DNA of 64,000 nt from Micrococcus endophyticus (lineage in GTDB: Bacteria > Actinomycetota > Actinomycetes > Actinomycetales > Micrococcaceae), in the NCBI RefSeq assembly GCF_014205115.1, contig NZ_JACHMW010000001.1:1116001-1180000 (forward strand), given 5' to 3'. Below, one piece after another: positions 1 through 9,629 of this stretch (position 1 is its first letter; each line of letters starts with the position of its first letter). The position numbers and the translations under genes are program-made. The notes under the pieces were generated by a model. That model made no database searches. It was not told the origin of the DNA and was given only the letters and a program-made list of their open reading frames with translations.

Positions 1-904
1 CGAAGCCGTAGATGATGATGCCCCACGCGATGGTCACGCGGTCCAGGGTGAACAGGGCCACGCCCCAGTCGGTCTCGGCGACCCAGCCGCCGCCGATGAT
101 GGCGGCCATGAGCAGCACGAAGCCGATGATCGAGACCTCGGTGATCCGGCCCGGGCGCAGGTAGCGCAGGTACAGGCCCATGAAGATCGCGATCGGGATG
201 GTCAGGGCCACGGAGAACACGCCCCACGGGGACTCGCCCAGGGCGTTGACCACCACGAGCGCGAGGATCGCGGTGATGATCACCATGATCAGCAGGGTGG
301 CCACGATCGCGGCGGTGCCGCCGATGCGGCCGAGCTCGTCGCGGGCCATCTGGCCGAGCGAGCGGCCGCCGCGGCGCATGGAGAAGAACAGGACCAGGTA
401 GTCCTGGACGGCGCCGGCGAGGATCACGCCGACGATGATCCAGATGGTGCCGGGCAGGTAGCCCATCTGCGCGGCGAGCACGGGGCCCACGAGCGGGCCG
501 GCGCCGGCGATGGCGGCGAAGTGGTGGCCGTAGAGGACGCGGCGGTCGGTGGCCACGTAGTCGCGGCCGTCCGCCCGGTACTCGGCGGGGGTGGCGCGGG
601 TGTCGTCCGGGCGGACGATCATGCGCTCCACGTACTTCGAGTAGAAGCGGTAGCCGATCGCGAAGGTGGCGACGGCGGCGAACACGAACCAGATCGCGTT
701 GATGGACTCGCCGCGATGCAGGGCGAGCATGGTCCAGGCGACGCCGCCGACGAGGGCGACGACCACCCAGACGGCGATCTTCAGGGGCGTCCAGCGGGGG
801 CGCTGCGCGGCCTCGACGGGCGGCAGCCCGTCCGGGCCGCCGTCCCGGGCGGGGTCCCGGGGTGCCGTGCCCTCGGCGGGCGCGGCGGAGCGATGCGAGC
901 TCAC
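1..904 (-). CDS. cstA: CstA family carbon starvation / pyruvate transporter (5' part, cut by window edge)
   Basis: The reverse strand encodes about 301 residues of a polytopic membrane protein whose C-terminal part lies outside the window. After a polar N-terminus of about 45 residues comes a first membrane helix (about residues 47-63), then the CstA-like core with GHHFAAIAGAGPLVGPVLAA, MGYLPGTIW and LAGAVQDYLVLFFSMRR. CstA proteins are membrane transporters induced on carbon starvation; members have been linked to peptide and pyruvate uptake, and the substrate here is not visible. I chose the GTG at 904 because a GGAG box sits about 5 nt upstream and the frame stays open. It lies downstream of ilvE on the same strand but is separated from it by a 20-bp hairpin, so it is probably a separate transcription unit. 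Confidence 0.88.
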   Translation of the reverse strand, partial: MSSHRSAAPAEGTAPRDPARDGGPDGLPPVEAAQRPRWTPLKIAVWVVVALVGGVAWTMLALHRGESINAIWFVFAAVATFAIGYRFYSKYVERMIVRPDDTRATPAEYRADGRDYVATDRRVLYGHHFAAIAGAGPLVGPVLAAQMGYLPGTIWIIVGVILAGAVQDYLVLFFSMRRGGRSLGQMARDELGRIGGTAAIVATLLIMVIITAILALVVVNALGESPWGVFSVALTIPIAIFMGLYLRYLRPGRITEVSIIGFVLLMAAIIGGGWVAETDWGVALFTLDRVTIAWGIIIYGF

Positions 905-1012
905 GGGTTCTCCGATCACGAAGGGAGGAATGACCGGGAGAGTGTCTCACGTCTCTCCCCCGCGCTCCGCGGGTCACGTCCTGTGGCGGAGCGTGCCCCG
1001 TCGAGCCGTCGC

Positions 1013-1061
1013 GCAGATGGCCGGCATGAGCGTCATCTGAGCGCTCATGCCGGCCATCTGC
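1013..1061 (-). terminator. 20-bp perfect hairpin between ilvE and cstA
   Basis: Arms 1013-1032 and 1042-1061 are perfect inverted repeats of 20 bp around a 9-nt loop. It begins 79 nt after the ilvE stop. No T-run follows, so it is either a U-tract-less terminator or a processing/stability element protecting the ilvE 3' end. Confidence 0.6.
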
Positions 1062-1139
1062 AGGACGGCTCCCCCGGCTGCGAGGCGGGGGACGAGAGGC
1101 GGCGGGGACGAGGGGCGGGGCGCGGGCGCCCCTGCCGGG

Positions 1140-2231
1140 TCAGACCAGACGGTGCAGCCAGCCGTGGCGGTCCTCGACGCGCCCGGTCTGGATGCCCTCG
1201 AGCTCGGCGCGGATCTTCAGGGTCACCTCGGTGCCGCCGGCGGACTCGATGACGTCGTCGCCGTCGAGCAGGCGACCGATCGGGGTGACGACGGCGGCGG
1301 TGCCGCACGCGAACACCTCGCGGATGGCGCCGGAGCGCACGCCCTCGGCCCACTCGGCCAGGGTGATGCGGCGCTCCTCCACGGTCAGGCCCATGTCCCG
1401 GCCCAGCTGCAGGACCGAGGAGCGGGTGACGCCCTCGAGGATCGTGCCGGTGAGCTCCGGGGTGACGAGGCGGCCGTCGTCGAACACGAAGAAGACGTTC
1501 ATGCCGCCGAGCTCCTCGACGGAGTCGTCGTGGTACTGGTCCAGGAACACGACCTGGTCGGCGCCCTTGGAGGCGGCCTCGAGCTGCGGCAGCAGCGAGG
1601 CGGCGTAGTTGCCGCCGGTCTTCGCGGCGCCCATGCCGCCGCGGCCCGCGCGGGCGTACTCGCGGGAGACCCAGATGGTCACCGGCTTGAGCTCGCCGCC
1701 GAAGTAGTTGCCGGCCGGGGAGGCGATCACCATGTACCGCACCTCCTTGGCCGGGCGCACGCCCAGGAACGCCTCGGTGGCGAACATGAACGGGCGCAGG
1801 TACAGGGACTGCCCCGCGCCGGTGGGGACCCAGTCGCGGTCGGCCTCGAGCTGGGCCTTGAGGGAGCCGAGGAACATCTCCTCGGGCAGCTCGGGCAGCG
1901 CGAGGCGGCGGGCGGAGCGGTTCAGGCGCGCGGCGTTGGCCTCGGGGCGGAACGTCCACACGGACCCGTCCTCGTGGCGGTAGGCCTTGAGGCCCTCGAA
2001 GATCTCCTGGCCGTAGTGCAGCACGGAGGCGGAGGGGTCCAGGGAGAGCGGGCCGTAGGGCTCCACGCGGGCGTCGTGCCAGGCGCCGCCGTCCTCGCTC
2101 CAGGTCCAGTCGATGGAGACCATGTGGTCCGTGAAGACCTTGCCGAAGCCGGGATCCTGCAGGATCTCGACGCGCTCCTCCTCCGACAGCGGGGACAGGT
2201 GCGGCTGACGCGTGAACACGGTCTCGGACAC
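1140..2231 (-). CDS. ilvE: Branched-chain amino acid aminotransferase
   Basis: This 363-residue PLP-dependent class IV aminotransferase catalyses the last step of Leu, Ile and Val synthesis, exchanging an amino group between glutamate and the branched-chain 2-oxo acids in the cytoplasm. Family features include the N-terminal [10 protein letters not shown] region, [15 protein letters not shown], the Schiff-base lysine at about residue 204 in [14 protein letters not shown], and [12 protein letters not shown] near the C-terminus. The open frame extends to 2300, but the GTG at 2231 is preferred: GAGGAG lies 10-15 nt upstream and 363 residues matches the family. A TAGGAT box at 2337-2342 suggests its own promoter with a leader of about 100 nt. 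leuB lies upstream on the same strand, completing the local branched-chain block. Confidence 0.95.
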   Translation of the reverse strand: MSETVFTRQPHLSPLSEEERVEILQDPGFGKVFTDHMVSIDWTWSEDGGAWHDARVEPYGPLSLDPSASVLHYGQEIFEGLKAYRHEDGSVWTFRPEANAARLNRSARRLALPELPEEMFLGSLKAQLEADRDWVPTGAGQSLYLRPFMFATEAFLGVRPAKEVRYMVIASPAGNYFGGELKPVTIWVSREYARAGRGGMGAAKTGGNYAASLLPQLEAASKGADQVVFLDQYHDDSVEELGGMNVFFVFDDGRLVTPELTGTILEGVTRSSVLQLGRDMGLTVEERRITLAEWAEGVRSGAIREVFACGTAAVVTPIGRLLDGDDVIESAGGTEVTLKIRAELEGIQTGRVEDRHGWLHRLV

Positions 2232-2336
2232 GGTGGGATCACTCCTCGTGACGGGTGTCGGGGCGGGGGCGCCGCCGCCGGGGACGACGCGCGGGGCCAC
2301 GGCCTGTGGCGCAGGACACGCGCAGGCCGTGGACCC

Positions 2337-2342
2337 ATCCTA
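2337..2342 (-). promoter_or_regulatory. Candidate -10 box for ilvE
   Basis: TAGGAT on the minus strand, about 105 nt upstream of the ilvE GTG. No convincing -35 element is visible. Confidence 0.4.
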
Positions 2343-2429
2343 GACCCGCCGGGGCGGCCGCTCGGCCCCGCCGGAGGCGTCGCCTCTGTCCCGCCGGAGC
2401 CGCGGCTCAGACGCGCCGGGGGCGTCGGC

Positions 2430-3506
2430 TCAGACGCGCGCGGCGACGTCGGCGCCCACCTCGGCGGTGGACCCGCGGGCGCCGTCGACCCGGTCCTTCA
2501 GGTGGGCCCAGACGGCGGTGCGCACGCGCTGGGCCGCGCCGGTCTCCCCCACGTGCTCCAGGAGCAGGGCGGCGGAGAGGATGGCGGCCACCGGGTCCGC
2601 GACGCCCTGACCGGCGATGTCCGGCGCGGAGCCGTGCACGGGCTCGAACATGGACGGGGCGGTGCCCTCCACGTTGATGTTGCCGGAGGCGGCCAGGCCG
2701 ATGCCGCCGGTCACGGCGGCGGCGAGGTCGGTGAGGATGTCCCCGAAGAGGTTGTCCGTGACGATCACGTCGAAGCGCGCGGGGTCCGTGGTGAGGAAGA
2801 TCGTGGCGGCGTCCACGTGCATGTAGTCCCAGCTCACCTCGGGGAAGTCCGCGGCGACGGCCTCCACGGTGCGCCGCCACAGGTGCCCGGCGTGGACCAG
2901 CACGTTGTGCTTGTGCACGAGGGTGAGCCGCTTGCGCTCCCCCGCGGCGGCGCGGGCGAACGCGTCCTCGACGACGCGGCGCACGCCGTGGGCGGTGTTC
3001 ACCGAGACCTCGGTGGCGATCTCGTGGGGGGTGCCGGTGCGGATGGCGCCGCCGTTGCCCACGTAGGGGCCCTCGGTGCCCTCGCGGACGACGGTGAAGT
3101 CGATCGTCCCCGGCTCGGCCAGGGGGCTGACCGCGCCGGGCAGCAGGGCGGCCGGGCGCAGGTTCACGCCGTGGTCCAGCTCGAAGCGCAGGCGCAGGAG
3201 CATGCCGCGCTCGATCAGGCCGGAGGGGATGCGCTCGTCGCCGGGGGCGGCGCCCACGGCGCCGAACAGGATGGCGTCGTGGCCGCGCAGGGCCTCGAGC
3301 GTCTCGTCCGGGAGCGCCTCCCCCGTCCGGAGCCAGTGCTCGGCGCCGAGCGGGTAGGGGGTGAGGCGCGCCTCGGGGCAGCCCTCGGCGCGCAGCGCGG
3401 CCTGGAGGACGGCGGCGGCCTGCTCCGTCACCTCGGGGCCGATGCCGTCGCCGCCGATGACGGCGATGTCCAGGGGGTCTGCGGAGGGGCGCGTGCTCTC
3501 GGTCAT
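2430..3506 (-). CDS. leuB: 3-isopropylmalate dehydrogenase
   Basis: A 358-residue NAD-dependent beta-decarboxylating dehydrogenase that converts 3-isopropylmalate to 2-oxoisocaproate in leucine synthesis. It starts with the family motif [13 protein letters not shown] and later has [12 protein letters not shown], the active-site stretch [13 protein letters not shown], the metal-binding region [18 protein letters not shown] and the cofactor loop [14 protein letters not shown]. The frame extends to 3542, but the ATG at 3506 fits the family N-terminus. A TAGCCT box lies exactly 7 nt upstream of this ATG, so the mRNA may be leaderless, although GAGG also sits in that spacer. leuC, leuD and leuA are not in the window. 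Confidence 0.95.
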   Translation of the reverse strand: MTESTRPSADPLDIAVIGGDGIGPEVTEQAAAVLQAALRAEGCPEARLTPYPLGAEHWLRTGEALPDETLEALRGHDAILFGAVGAAPGDERIPSGLIERGMLLRLRFELDHGVNLRPAALLPGAVSPLAEPGTIDFTVVREGTEGPYVGNGGAIRTGTPHEIATEVSVNTAHGVRRVVEDAFARAAAGERKRLTLVHKHNVLVHAGHLWRRTVEAVAADFPEVSWDYMHVDAATIFLTTDPARFDVIVTDNLFGDILTDLAAAVTGGIGLAASGNINVEGTAPSMFEPVHGSAPDIAGQGVADPVAAILSAALLLEHVGETGAAQRVRTAVWAHLKDRVDGARGSTAEVGADVAARV

Positions 3507-3513
3507 GCGCCTC

Positions 3514-3519
3514 AGGCTA
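3514..3519 (-). promoter_or_regulatory. -10 box of leuB, leaderless spacing
   Basis: TAGCCT followed by 7 nt and then the leuB ATG at 3506. Confidence 0.55.
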
Positions 3520-3585
3520 CGACCGCGGCCGGGGTGGACCACATCGTGTGACGCGCCGTCTCAGCCTGCGGACCCTCAGACCCGA

Positions 3586-3648
3586 CGCCAGGGCCGGCAG
3601 ACACGCCGCTTCCGGTGCGACGTCGCGGCGTGTCTGCTGGCCCTGGCG
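3586..3648 (-). terminator. 24-bp hairpin after metG
   Basis: Arms 3586-3609 and 3625-3648 pair over 24 positions with a single G/A difference (a possible G-U pair) around a 15-nt loop. It starts 12 nt beyond the metG stop. There is no U-tract. Likely the metG terminator. Confidence 0.7.
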
Positions 3649-3660
3649 AACGGGGGGAGG

Positions 3661-5286
3661 TCAGGCCTCGGCCGGCTCCTCGTGGCGCGGGAAGACGCCC
3701 TCGGGCTTCGGCAGGGCGGTGCCGGGCACCAGGTCCTCGTGGAAGGCCGCGAAGGAGCGCGGGCCCTGGCCGGAGGCGCCGGTGCGGCCGGCGTCGCCCT
3801 CGGCGGGGACGCCGAGCAGGTCCAGCAGGCGCGAGGCCGACGCCGGCATCACCGGCTGGATCAGCAGGGCCACCCGGCGCACGGCCTGGAGCGTCACGTA
3901 CAGGACAGTGCGCATGCGCGGCTCGTCCGTCTTGCGCAGCACCCACGGGGCCTGGTCCGCGAAGTACGCGTTGACCTCGCCGAGCACGCGCCAGGTCTCC
4001 TCGAGGGCGTCGTGGAAGTCCTGCACGGCGTACGTGGTGCGCGAGCGCTCGAGCAGGGCGTCCACCTGGGCCAGGACGGCCTCGTCCTCGGCGGTCAGCG
4101 GCCCCGGCTGCGGGACGGCGGCCTCGCAGTTCTTGGCGACCATGGACAGGGAGCGCTGGGCGAGGTTGCCCAGGTTGTTGGCCAGGTCCGCGTTCTTGCG
4201 GCTCACCACGGCCTCGTGGCTGTAGGAGCCGTCCGCGCCGAACGGGAACTCGCGCAGCAGGAAGAAGCGGATGGCGTCCAGCCCGTAGCGGGCCACCCAG
4301 TCGCGCGGGTGCACCACGTTGCCCAGGGACTTGGACATCTTGGCGCCGTTGTTGTTCAGGAACCCGTGGATCATCACGCGCTGGGGCAGCTCGATCCCCG
4401 CGGACATCAGGAACGCGGGCCAGAAGATGCAGTGGAAGCGGGAGATGTCCTTGCCGATCACGTGCAGGTCGGCCGGCCAGTAGCGTCCGAAGGCCTCCGG
4501 GTCGCGGCCAGGCCAGCCGGCGCCGGTGAGGTAGTTGGTCAGCGCGTCCACCCACACGTACGTGACGTGGCCCGCGCGGCGGTCGGCGTCCTCGGCGTCC
4601 GGGTCCACGGGCGCCGGCAGGGGCACGCCCCAGTCGAAGGAGGTCCGGGAGATGGACAGGTCCTCCAGGCCTTCCTCCACGAAGCGGATGACCTCGTTGA
4701 AGCGGTAGCGCGGCGCGGCGAACTCCGGGTTGCGCCGGTAGTGCTCGAGCAGCGGCTCCTGGTACTTGGAGAGGCGGAAGAAGTAGGACTCCTCCTCGGT
4801 CCACGTGACCTCGGTGCCCGTCTCCACGGCTCGGCGCACGCCGTCCTCGCCCACGGCGGTCTCGTCCTCGCCGAAGTAGCGCTCGTCGCGCACGGAGTAC
4901 CAGCCGGCGTAGGAGCCGAGGTAGACGTCCCCGTTGGCCTCCATGCGGCGCCAGATCTCCTGCACCGCCTCGGCGTGGTCCGCGTCCGTGGTGCGGATGA
5001 AGCGGTCGTAGGAGATGTCGAGCACCTCGTCGTCCATCTCCTTGAACACGGCGGCGTTGCGCGTGGCCAGCTCGAGGGCGGTCACGCCCTCCCGCTGCGC
5101 TGTCTGCTCCATCTTCTGCCCGTGCTCGTCGGTGCCGGTGAGGAACCGCACGTCGCGGCCGTCCAGCCGCTGGAAGCGGGCCATCGCGTCCGTGGCGATG
5201 TACTCGTAGGCGTGGCCGATGTGGGGCTCGCCGTTCGGGTAGGAGATGGCCGTGGTCAGGTAGTACGGGGCGCGGGCGTCAGTCAC
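3661..5286 (-). CDS. metG: Methionyl-tRNA synthetase
   Basis: A 541-residue class I aminoacyl-tRNA synthetase that charges tRNA-Met. The HIGH signature appears as PHIGHAY at about residue 22, followed by FLTGTDEHGQKMEQTA. The KMSKS loop is present as GAKMSKSLGN near residue 315, and an anticodon-binding helical domain follows. The region that carries a zinc knuckle in many MetRS enzymes reads SGWYSVRDERYF-like with no Cys pairs, so this is the zinc-less type known from mycobacteria and alphaproteobacteria. The GTG start has a TAGACT box 8 nt upstream. It sits inside the serA-leuB-ilvE block, but hairpins on both sides suggest an independent unit. Confidence 0.96.
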   Translation of the reverse strand: MTDARAPYYLTTAISYPNGEPHIGHAYEYIATDAMARFQRLDGRDVRFLTGTDEHGQKMEQTAQREGVTALELATRNAAVFKEMDDEVLDISYDRFIRTTDADHAEAVQEIWRRMEANGDVYLGSYAGWYSVRDERYFGEDETAVGEDGVRRAVETGTEVTWTEEESYFFRLSKYQEPLLEHYRRNPEFAAPRYRFNEVIRFVEEGLEDLSISRTSFDWGVPLPAPVDPDAEDADRRAGHVTYVWVDALTNYLTGAGWPGRDPEAFGRYWPADLHVIGKDISRFHCIFWPAFLMSAGIELPQRVMIHGFLNNNGAKMSKSLGNVVHPRDWVARYGLDAIRFFLLREFPFGADGSYSHEAVVSRKNADLANNLGNLAQRSLSMVAKNCEAAVPQPGPLTAEDEAVLAQVDALLERSRTTYAVQDFHDALEETWRVLGEVNAYFADQAPWVLRKTDEPRMRTVLYVTLQAVRRVALLIQPVMPASASRLLDLLGVPAEGDAGRTGASGQGPRSFAAFHEDLVPGTALPKPEGVFPRHEEPAEA

Positions 5287-5294
5287 AGCAGTCG

Positions 5295-5300
5295 AGTCTA
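5295..5300 (-). promoter_or_regulatory. -10 box of metG, near-leaderless spacing
   Basis: TAGACT, 8 nt before the metG GTG at 5286. The same hexamer precedes ilvD, rph, clpS, the DUF3039 gene and nucS. Confidence 0.55.
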
Positions 5301-5308
5301 CCGGCGGC

Positions 5309-6202
5309 TCAGCGGCCGGCCGGGGCCGCGTCGTCGTGCTCCGCGGCCGCGGGCAGGCCGTCGGTGGTGACGAGCAGGCTGCCCGGGGCGCGGCGCAGGT
5401 GCAGGTGCACCCAGGGGGCCACGATCAGCAGGGACGAGCCGATCATCTCGGTCAGCTCCTCCAGGTGCGTCACGGCGTGGTACGCCCAGGACGCGCGGGC
5501 GATGTTGAAGACCAGCGGCACGGCCTCGAGCCCGATGGCGCCGACGAAGAACACGACGATGCCGGTCACGGTGAGCGCGCGGGTGCGACGGGGCAGCGTC
5601 GTGGCGGTCAGGGCGAGCAGGGCGATGACGGCCAGCGCGATCGGCACGCCGAGGATGAGTCCCTGGAAGGCGTGCAGGGGGTTCTCCGGCGTGAACGGGA
5701 GGGCGTCCCACACCTCGCCGAGGCGCTCGTGGATCTGCGTGAACTCGTCCAGGCTCATCGCGGCCAGGAGCGCGGAGGGGGTGAGCCAGGCCAGCAGTGC
5801 CAGCGGCCGGTCCGCGCGCAGCGAGCGGCGCACGAGCCCGACGACGGCGAAGCCGATCGCGCCGAGCAGCAGCAGTCCGGAGCTCCACCACGCGGTCAGG
5901 TTGGTCTCGTGGTTGAGGTCGAAGAACTGCCGCCACCACGGCAGCTCGCGCACGCCGAGCCCGAACAGGAAGGGGATCGCGAACGACCACGCGGCCAGCG
6001 CGACGCTGACGCCGATGAGGGTGAGCGCCACGCGGCGCGCCCACCGGCCCTGCACCGGCTGGCCCGCCGCGGGGTCCGCCTCGGCGGACCGGACGGCGCC
6101 AGACGCCGTGACCGACCCGGCGCCCGATCCGGCGCCCGACCCGGGGTCGGCGAGGGGGGCGGGGACGGCGGACTGCTCGGTGCTGCGCTTCATGGAGACC
6201 AT
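5309..6202 (-). CDS. Multi-pass membrane protein of unknown function
   Basis: About 297 residues. A low-complexity Gly/Ser/Ala-rich cytoplasmic N-terminus of roughly 50 residues is followed by about six or seven hydrophobic segments: LTLIGVSVALAAWSFAI, LLLLGAIGFAVVGL, ALLAWLTPSALLAAM, GLILGVPIALAVIALLAL, VTGIVVFFVGAIGL and SSLLIVAPWVHLHL. Conserved-looking polar residues at membrane edges include SLDEFTQIHERLGE and HAVTHLEELTEM, which may form a metal site; that is inference only. The start is uncertain (ATG at 6202 or 6193) because neither has a clear RBS. It lies between serA and metG on the same strand, 22 nt before the metG start, and the serA hairpin separates it from serA. I do not recognise a function. 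Confidence 0.7.
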   Translation of the reverse strand: MVSMKRSTEQSAVPAPLADPGSGAGSGAGSVTASGAVRSAEADPAAGQPVQGRWARRVALTLIGVSVALAAWSFAIPFLFGLGVRELPWWRQFFDLNHETNLTAWWSSGLLLLGAIGFAVVGLVRRSLRADRPLALLAWLTPSALLAAMSLDEFTQIHERLGEVWDALPFTPENPLHAFQGLILGVPIALAVIALLALTATTLPRRTRALTVTGIVVFFVGAIGLEAVPLVFNIARASWAYHAVTHLEELTEMIGSSLLIVAPWVHLHLRRAPGSLLVTTDGLPAAAEHDDAAPAGR

Positions 6203-6234
6203 CTGACCACGTCCGCGTGAGGCGCGGATGAGAT

Positions 6235-6276
6235 GACGCGCGGGCGGGGCCGGGGGTCCGGCTCCGCCCGCGCGTC
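6235..6276 (-). terminator. 17-bp hairpin after serA
   Basis: Arms 6235-6251 and 6260-6276 pair over 17 positions with one mismatch, loop 8 nt. It begins 20 nt past the serA stop. No U-tract. Confidence 0.65.
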
Positions 6277-6296
6277 GGGCTCGTGCGGGGAGACGC

Positions 6297-7892
6297 TCAG
6301 GCGGAGAGGTCCACCTCGGCCACGCGCGAGGCGCCGATGGCGGCGGCCAGGGCGGTGGCCGTGTCCCCGGAGAGCGCGCCGTCGAGGGTGAGCACGGCGA
6401 GGGCCTCGCCCTCGTCGTCGCGGGAGACGTCCATGCCGGCGATATTCACGCCCTGCACGCCGAGGGCCTGGCCCAGGACGCCGATGACGCCCGGACGGTC
6501 CTCGTAGGTGAACACGAGCAGGTGGTCGGCCAGCGGCACCTCAAGCTCGTGGCGGTCCACGCCCACGAGCTTCTGGATCTGGCGCGGGCCGGTGAGGGTG
6601 CCGGTCACCGAGACCTGCGTGCCATGGGCGGTGGCGGCGCGCAGCGTGACGGTGTTGCGGTACGACTCGGAGACGGGCGTGGTGGTGAGCCGGCACTCCA
6701 CGCCGCGCTGCTCGGCCAGCATGGGGGCGTTCACGTAGGAGACCTGATCCGAGACGATGTCCGTGAACACCCCCTTGAGGGCGGCCAGGCGCATCGCCGA
6801 GACGTCGTGCTCGGCGATCTCGCCGGCGATCTCCACCTCGACGGCGGTGAGGGACTGCTCCCCCACCAGCGAGGTGAGCACGCGGCCCAGCTTCTCGGCC
6901 AGGGGCAGGCCCGGGCGGACGTCCTCGTGGATCACGCCGCCGGCCACGTTCACGGCGTCCGGGACGAGCTCGCCGGACAGGGCCAGGCGCACGGAGCCGG
7001 CGACGGCGACGCCGGCCTTCTCCTGGGCCTCGGCGGTGGAGGCGCCCAGGTGCGGGGTGACGACGGCGGAGTCCTGCGCGAAGAACGCGAGGTCCGTGGC
7101 CGGCTCGGTGCTGAACACGTCGATGCCGGCGCCGGCGATGGCCCCCGACTCGAGGGCGCGGGCGAGGGCGTCCTCGTCCACGAGGCCGCCGCGGGCCACG
7201 TTGACCACCACGGCGGTGTCCTTCATGCGGGCGAACTGGTCGTCGCCGATCATGCCGACCGTCTCCGGGGTCTTGGGCATGTGGATGGTGACGAAGTCCG
7301 CGCGCTCGAGCAGCTGGTCCAGCTCCACGAGGGTGGCGCCGAGCTGCTGGGCGCGGGCGGTGGTCACGTAGGGGTCGTAGGCGAGGATCTCCATGCCGAA
7401 GGCGCGCATGCGCTCGGCCACGAGGGCGCCGATGCGGCCCAGGCCGATCACGCCGAGCTTCTTGCCGTACAGCTCCACGCCGGTGTACTTCGAGCGCTTC
7501 CACTCCCCCGCCTTCAGCGAGCGGTTGGCGGCGGCGATGTTGCGGGCGGTGGCCAGGATGTGGCCGCAGGTGAGCTCGGCGGCGGAGATGATGTTCGACG
7601 TCGGCGCGTTGACGACCATGACGCCGGCCTCGGTGGCGGCGGGCACGTCCACGTTGTCCAGCCCGACGCCGGCGCGGGCGATGACCTTCAGCTGCGGCGC
7701 GGCGGCGATCGCCTCGGCGTCCATCTGGGTGGCCGAGCGGATCAGCACCGCGTCGACGTCCCGCAGGTCCTCGAGGAGGCGGGCGCGGTCGGCGCCGTCC
7801 GTGTGGCGGATCTCGAAGTCGGGGCCGAGGGCCTCGACGGTGGCGGGCGAGAGTTCCTCGGCGATCAGGACGACGGGCTGGGCTGCGCTCAC
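6297..7892 (-). CDS. serA: D-3-phosphoglycerate dehydrogenase
   Basis: A 531-residue enzyme catalysing the first step of serine synthesis, oxidising 3-phosphoglycerate to 3-phosphohydroxypyruvate with NAD. The order is substrate domain, NAD domain (LGVIGLGRIGALVAERM at about residues 145-161; catalytic region HMPKTPETVGMIG, NVARGGLVDEDAL, VTPHLGASTAEAQEKAG), a long intervening domain and a C-terminal ACT domain (DRPGVIGVLGQALG). This is the long type of the enzyme, usual in actinobacteria, where the ACT domain can mediate serine feedback. The GTG start has GGAG 5 nt upstream. A TAGGCT box at 7954-7959 fits a promoter with a leader of about 55 nt. Confidence 0.96.
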   Translation of the reverse strand: MSAAQPVVLIAEELSPATVEALGPDFEIRHTDGADRARLLEDLRDVDAVLIRSATQMDAEAIAAAPQLKVIARAGVGLDNVDVPAATEAGVMVVNAPTSNIISAAELTCGHILATARNIAAANRSLKAGEWKRSKYTGVELYGKKLGVIGLGRIGALVAERMRAFGMEILAYDPYVTTARAQQLGATLVELDQLLERADFVTIHMPKTPETVGMIGDDQFARMKDTAVVVNVARGGLVDEDALARALESGAIAGAGIDVFSTEPATDLAFFAQDSAVVTPHLGASTAEAQEKAGVAVAGSVRLALSGELVPDAVNVAGGVIHEDVRPGLPLAEKLGRVLTSLVGEQSLTAVEVEIAGEIAEHDVSAMRLAALKGVFTDIVSDQVSYVNAPMLAEQRGVECRLTTTPVSESYRNTVTLRAATAHGTQVSVTGTLTGPRQIQKLVGVDRHELEVPLADHLLVFTYEDRPGVIGVLGQALGVQGVNIAGMDVSRDDEGEALAVLTLDGALSGDTATALAAAIGASRVAEVDLSA

Positions 7893-7953
7893 GGGTGCTC
7901 CTGGAGGTGTGGTGCGGTGGGATGGGAGGCGGGCCGGCCCGCGCTCCGGTTCG

Positions 7954-7959
7954 AGCCTA
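7954..7959 (-). promoter_or_regulatory. Candidate -10 box for serA
   Basis: TAGGCT on the minus strand, about 62 nt upstream of the serA GTG, after the ilvC hairpin. Confidence 0.4.
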
Positions 7960-7987
7960 GACGCGTGACCGGACCGCGGCCGGAATG

Positions 7988-8027
7988 CGACGCCGGCCCC
8001 GGAGCGCGATGCCCGGGGCCGGCGTCG
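7988..8027 (-). terminator. 15-bp hairpin after ilvC
   Basis: Arms 7988-8002 and 8013-8027 are a perfect 15-bp inverted repeat with a 10-nt loop, beginning 14 nt after the ilvC stop. No U-tract. It probably ends the ilvBNC transcript. Confidence 0.7.
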
Positions 8028-8041
8028 GGGGCTCGGGCGGC

Positions 8042-9618
<1,577 letters not shown>

Positions 9619-9629
9619 CGTTGCCCTCC

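Noticed and set aside
1047-3551. An 834-codon plus-strand frame opposite ilvE and leuB
   Set aside because: It has His/Gly/Ala/Val-rich shadow composition with no domain. The minus-strand frames encode complete, recognisable enzymes.
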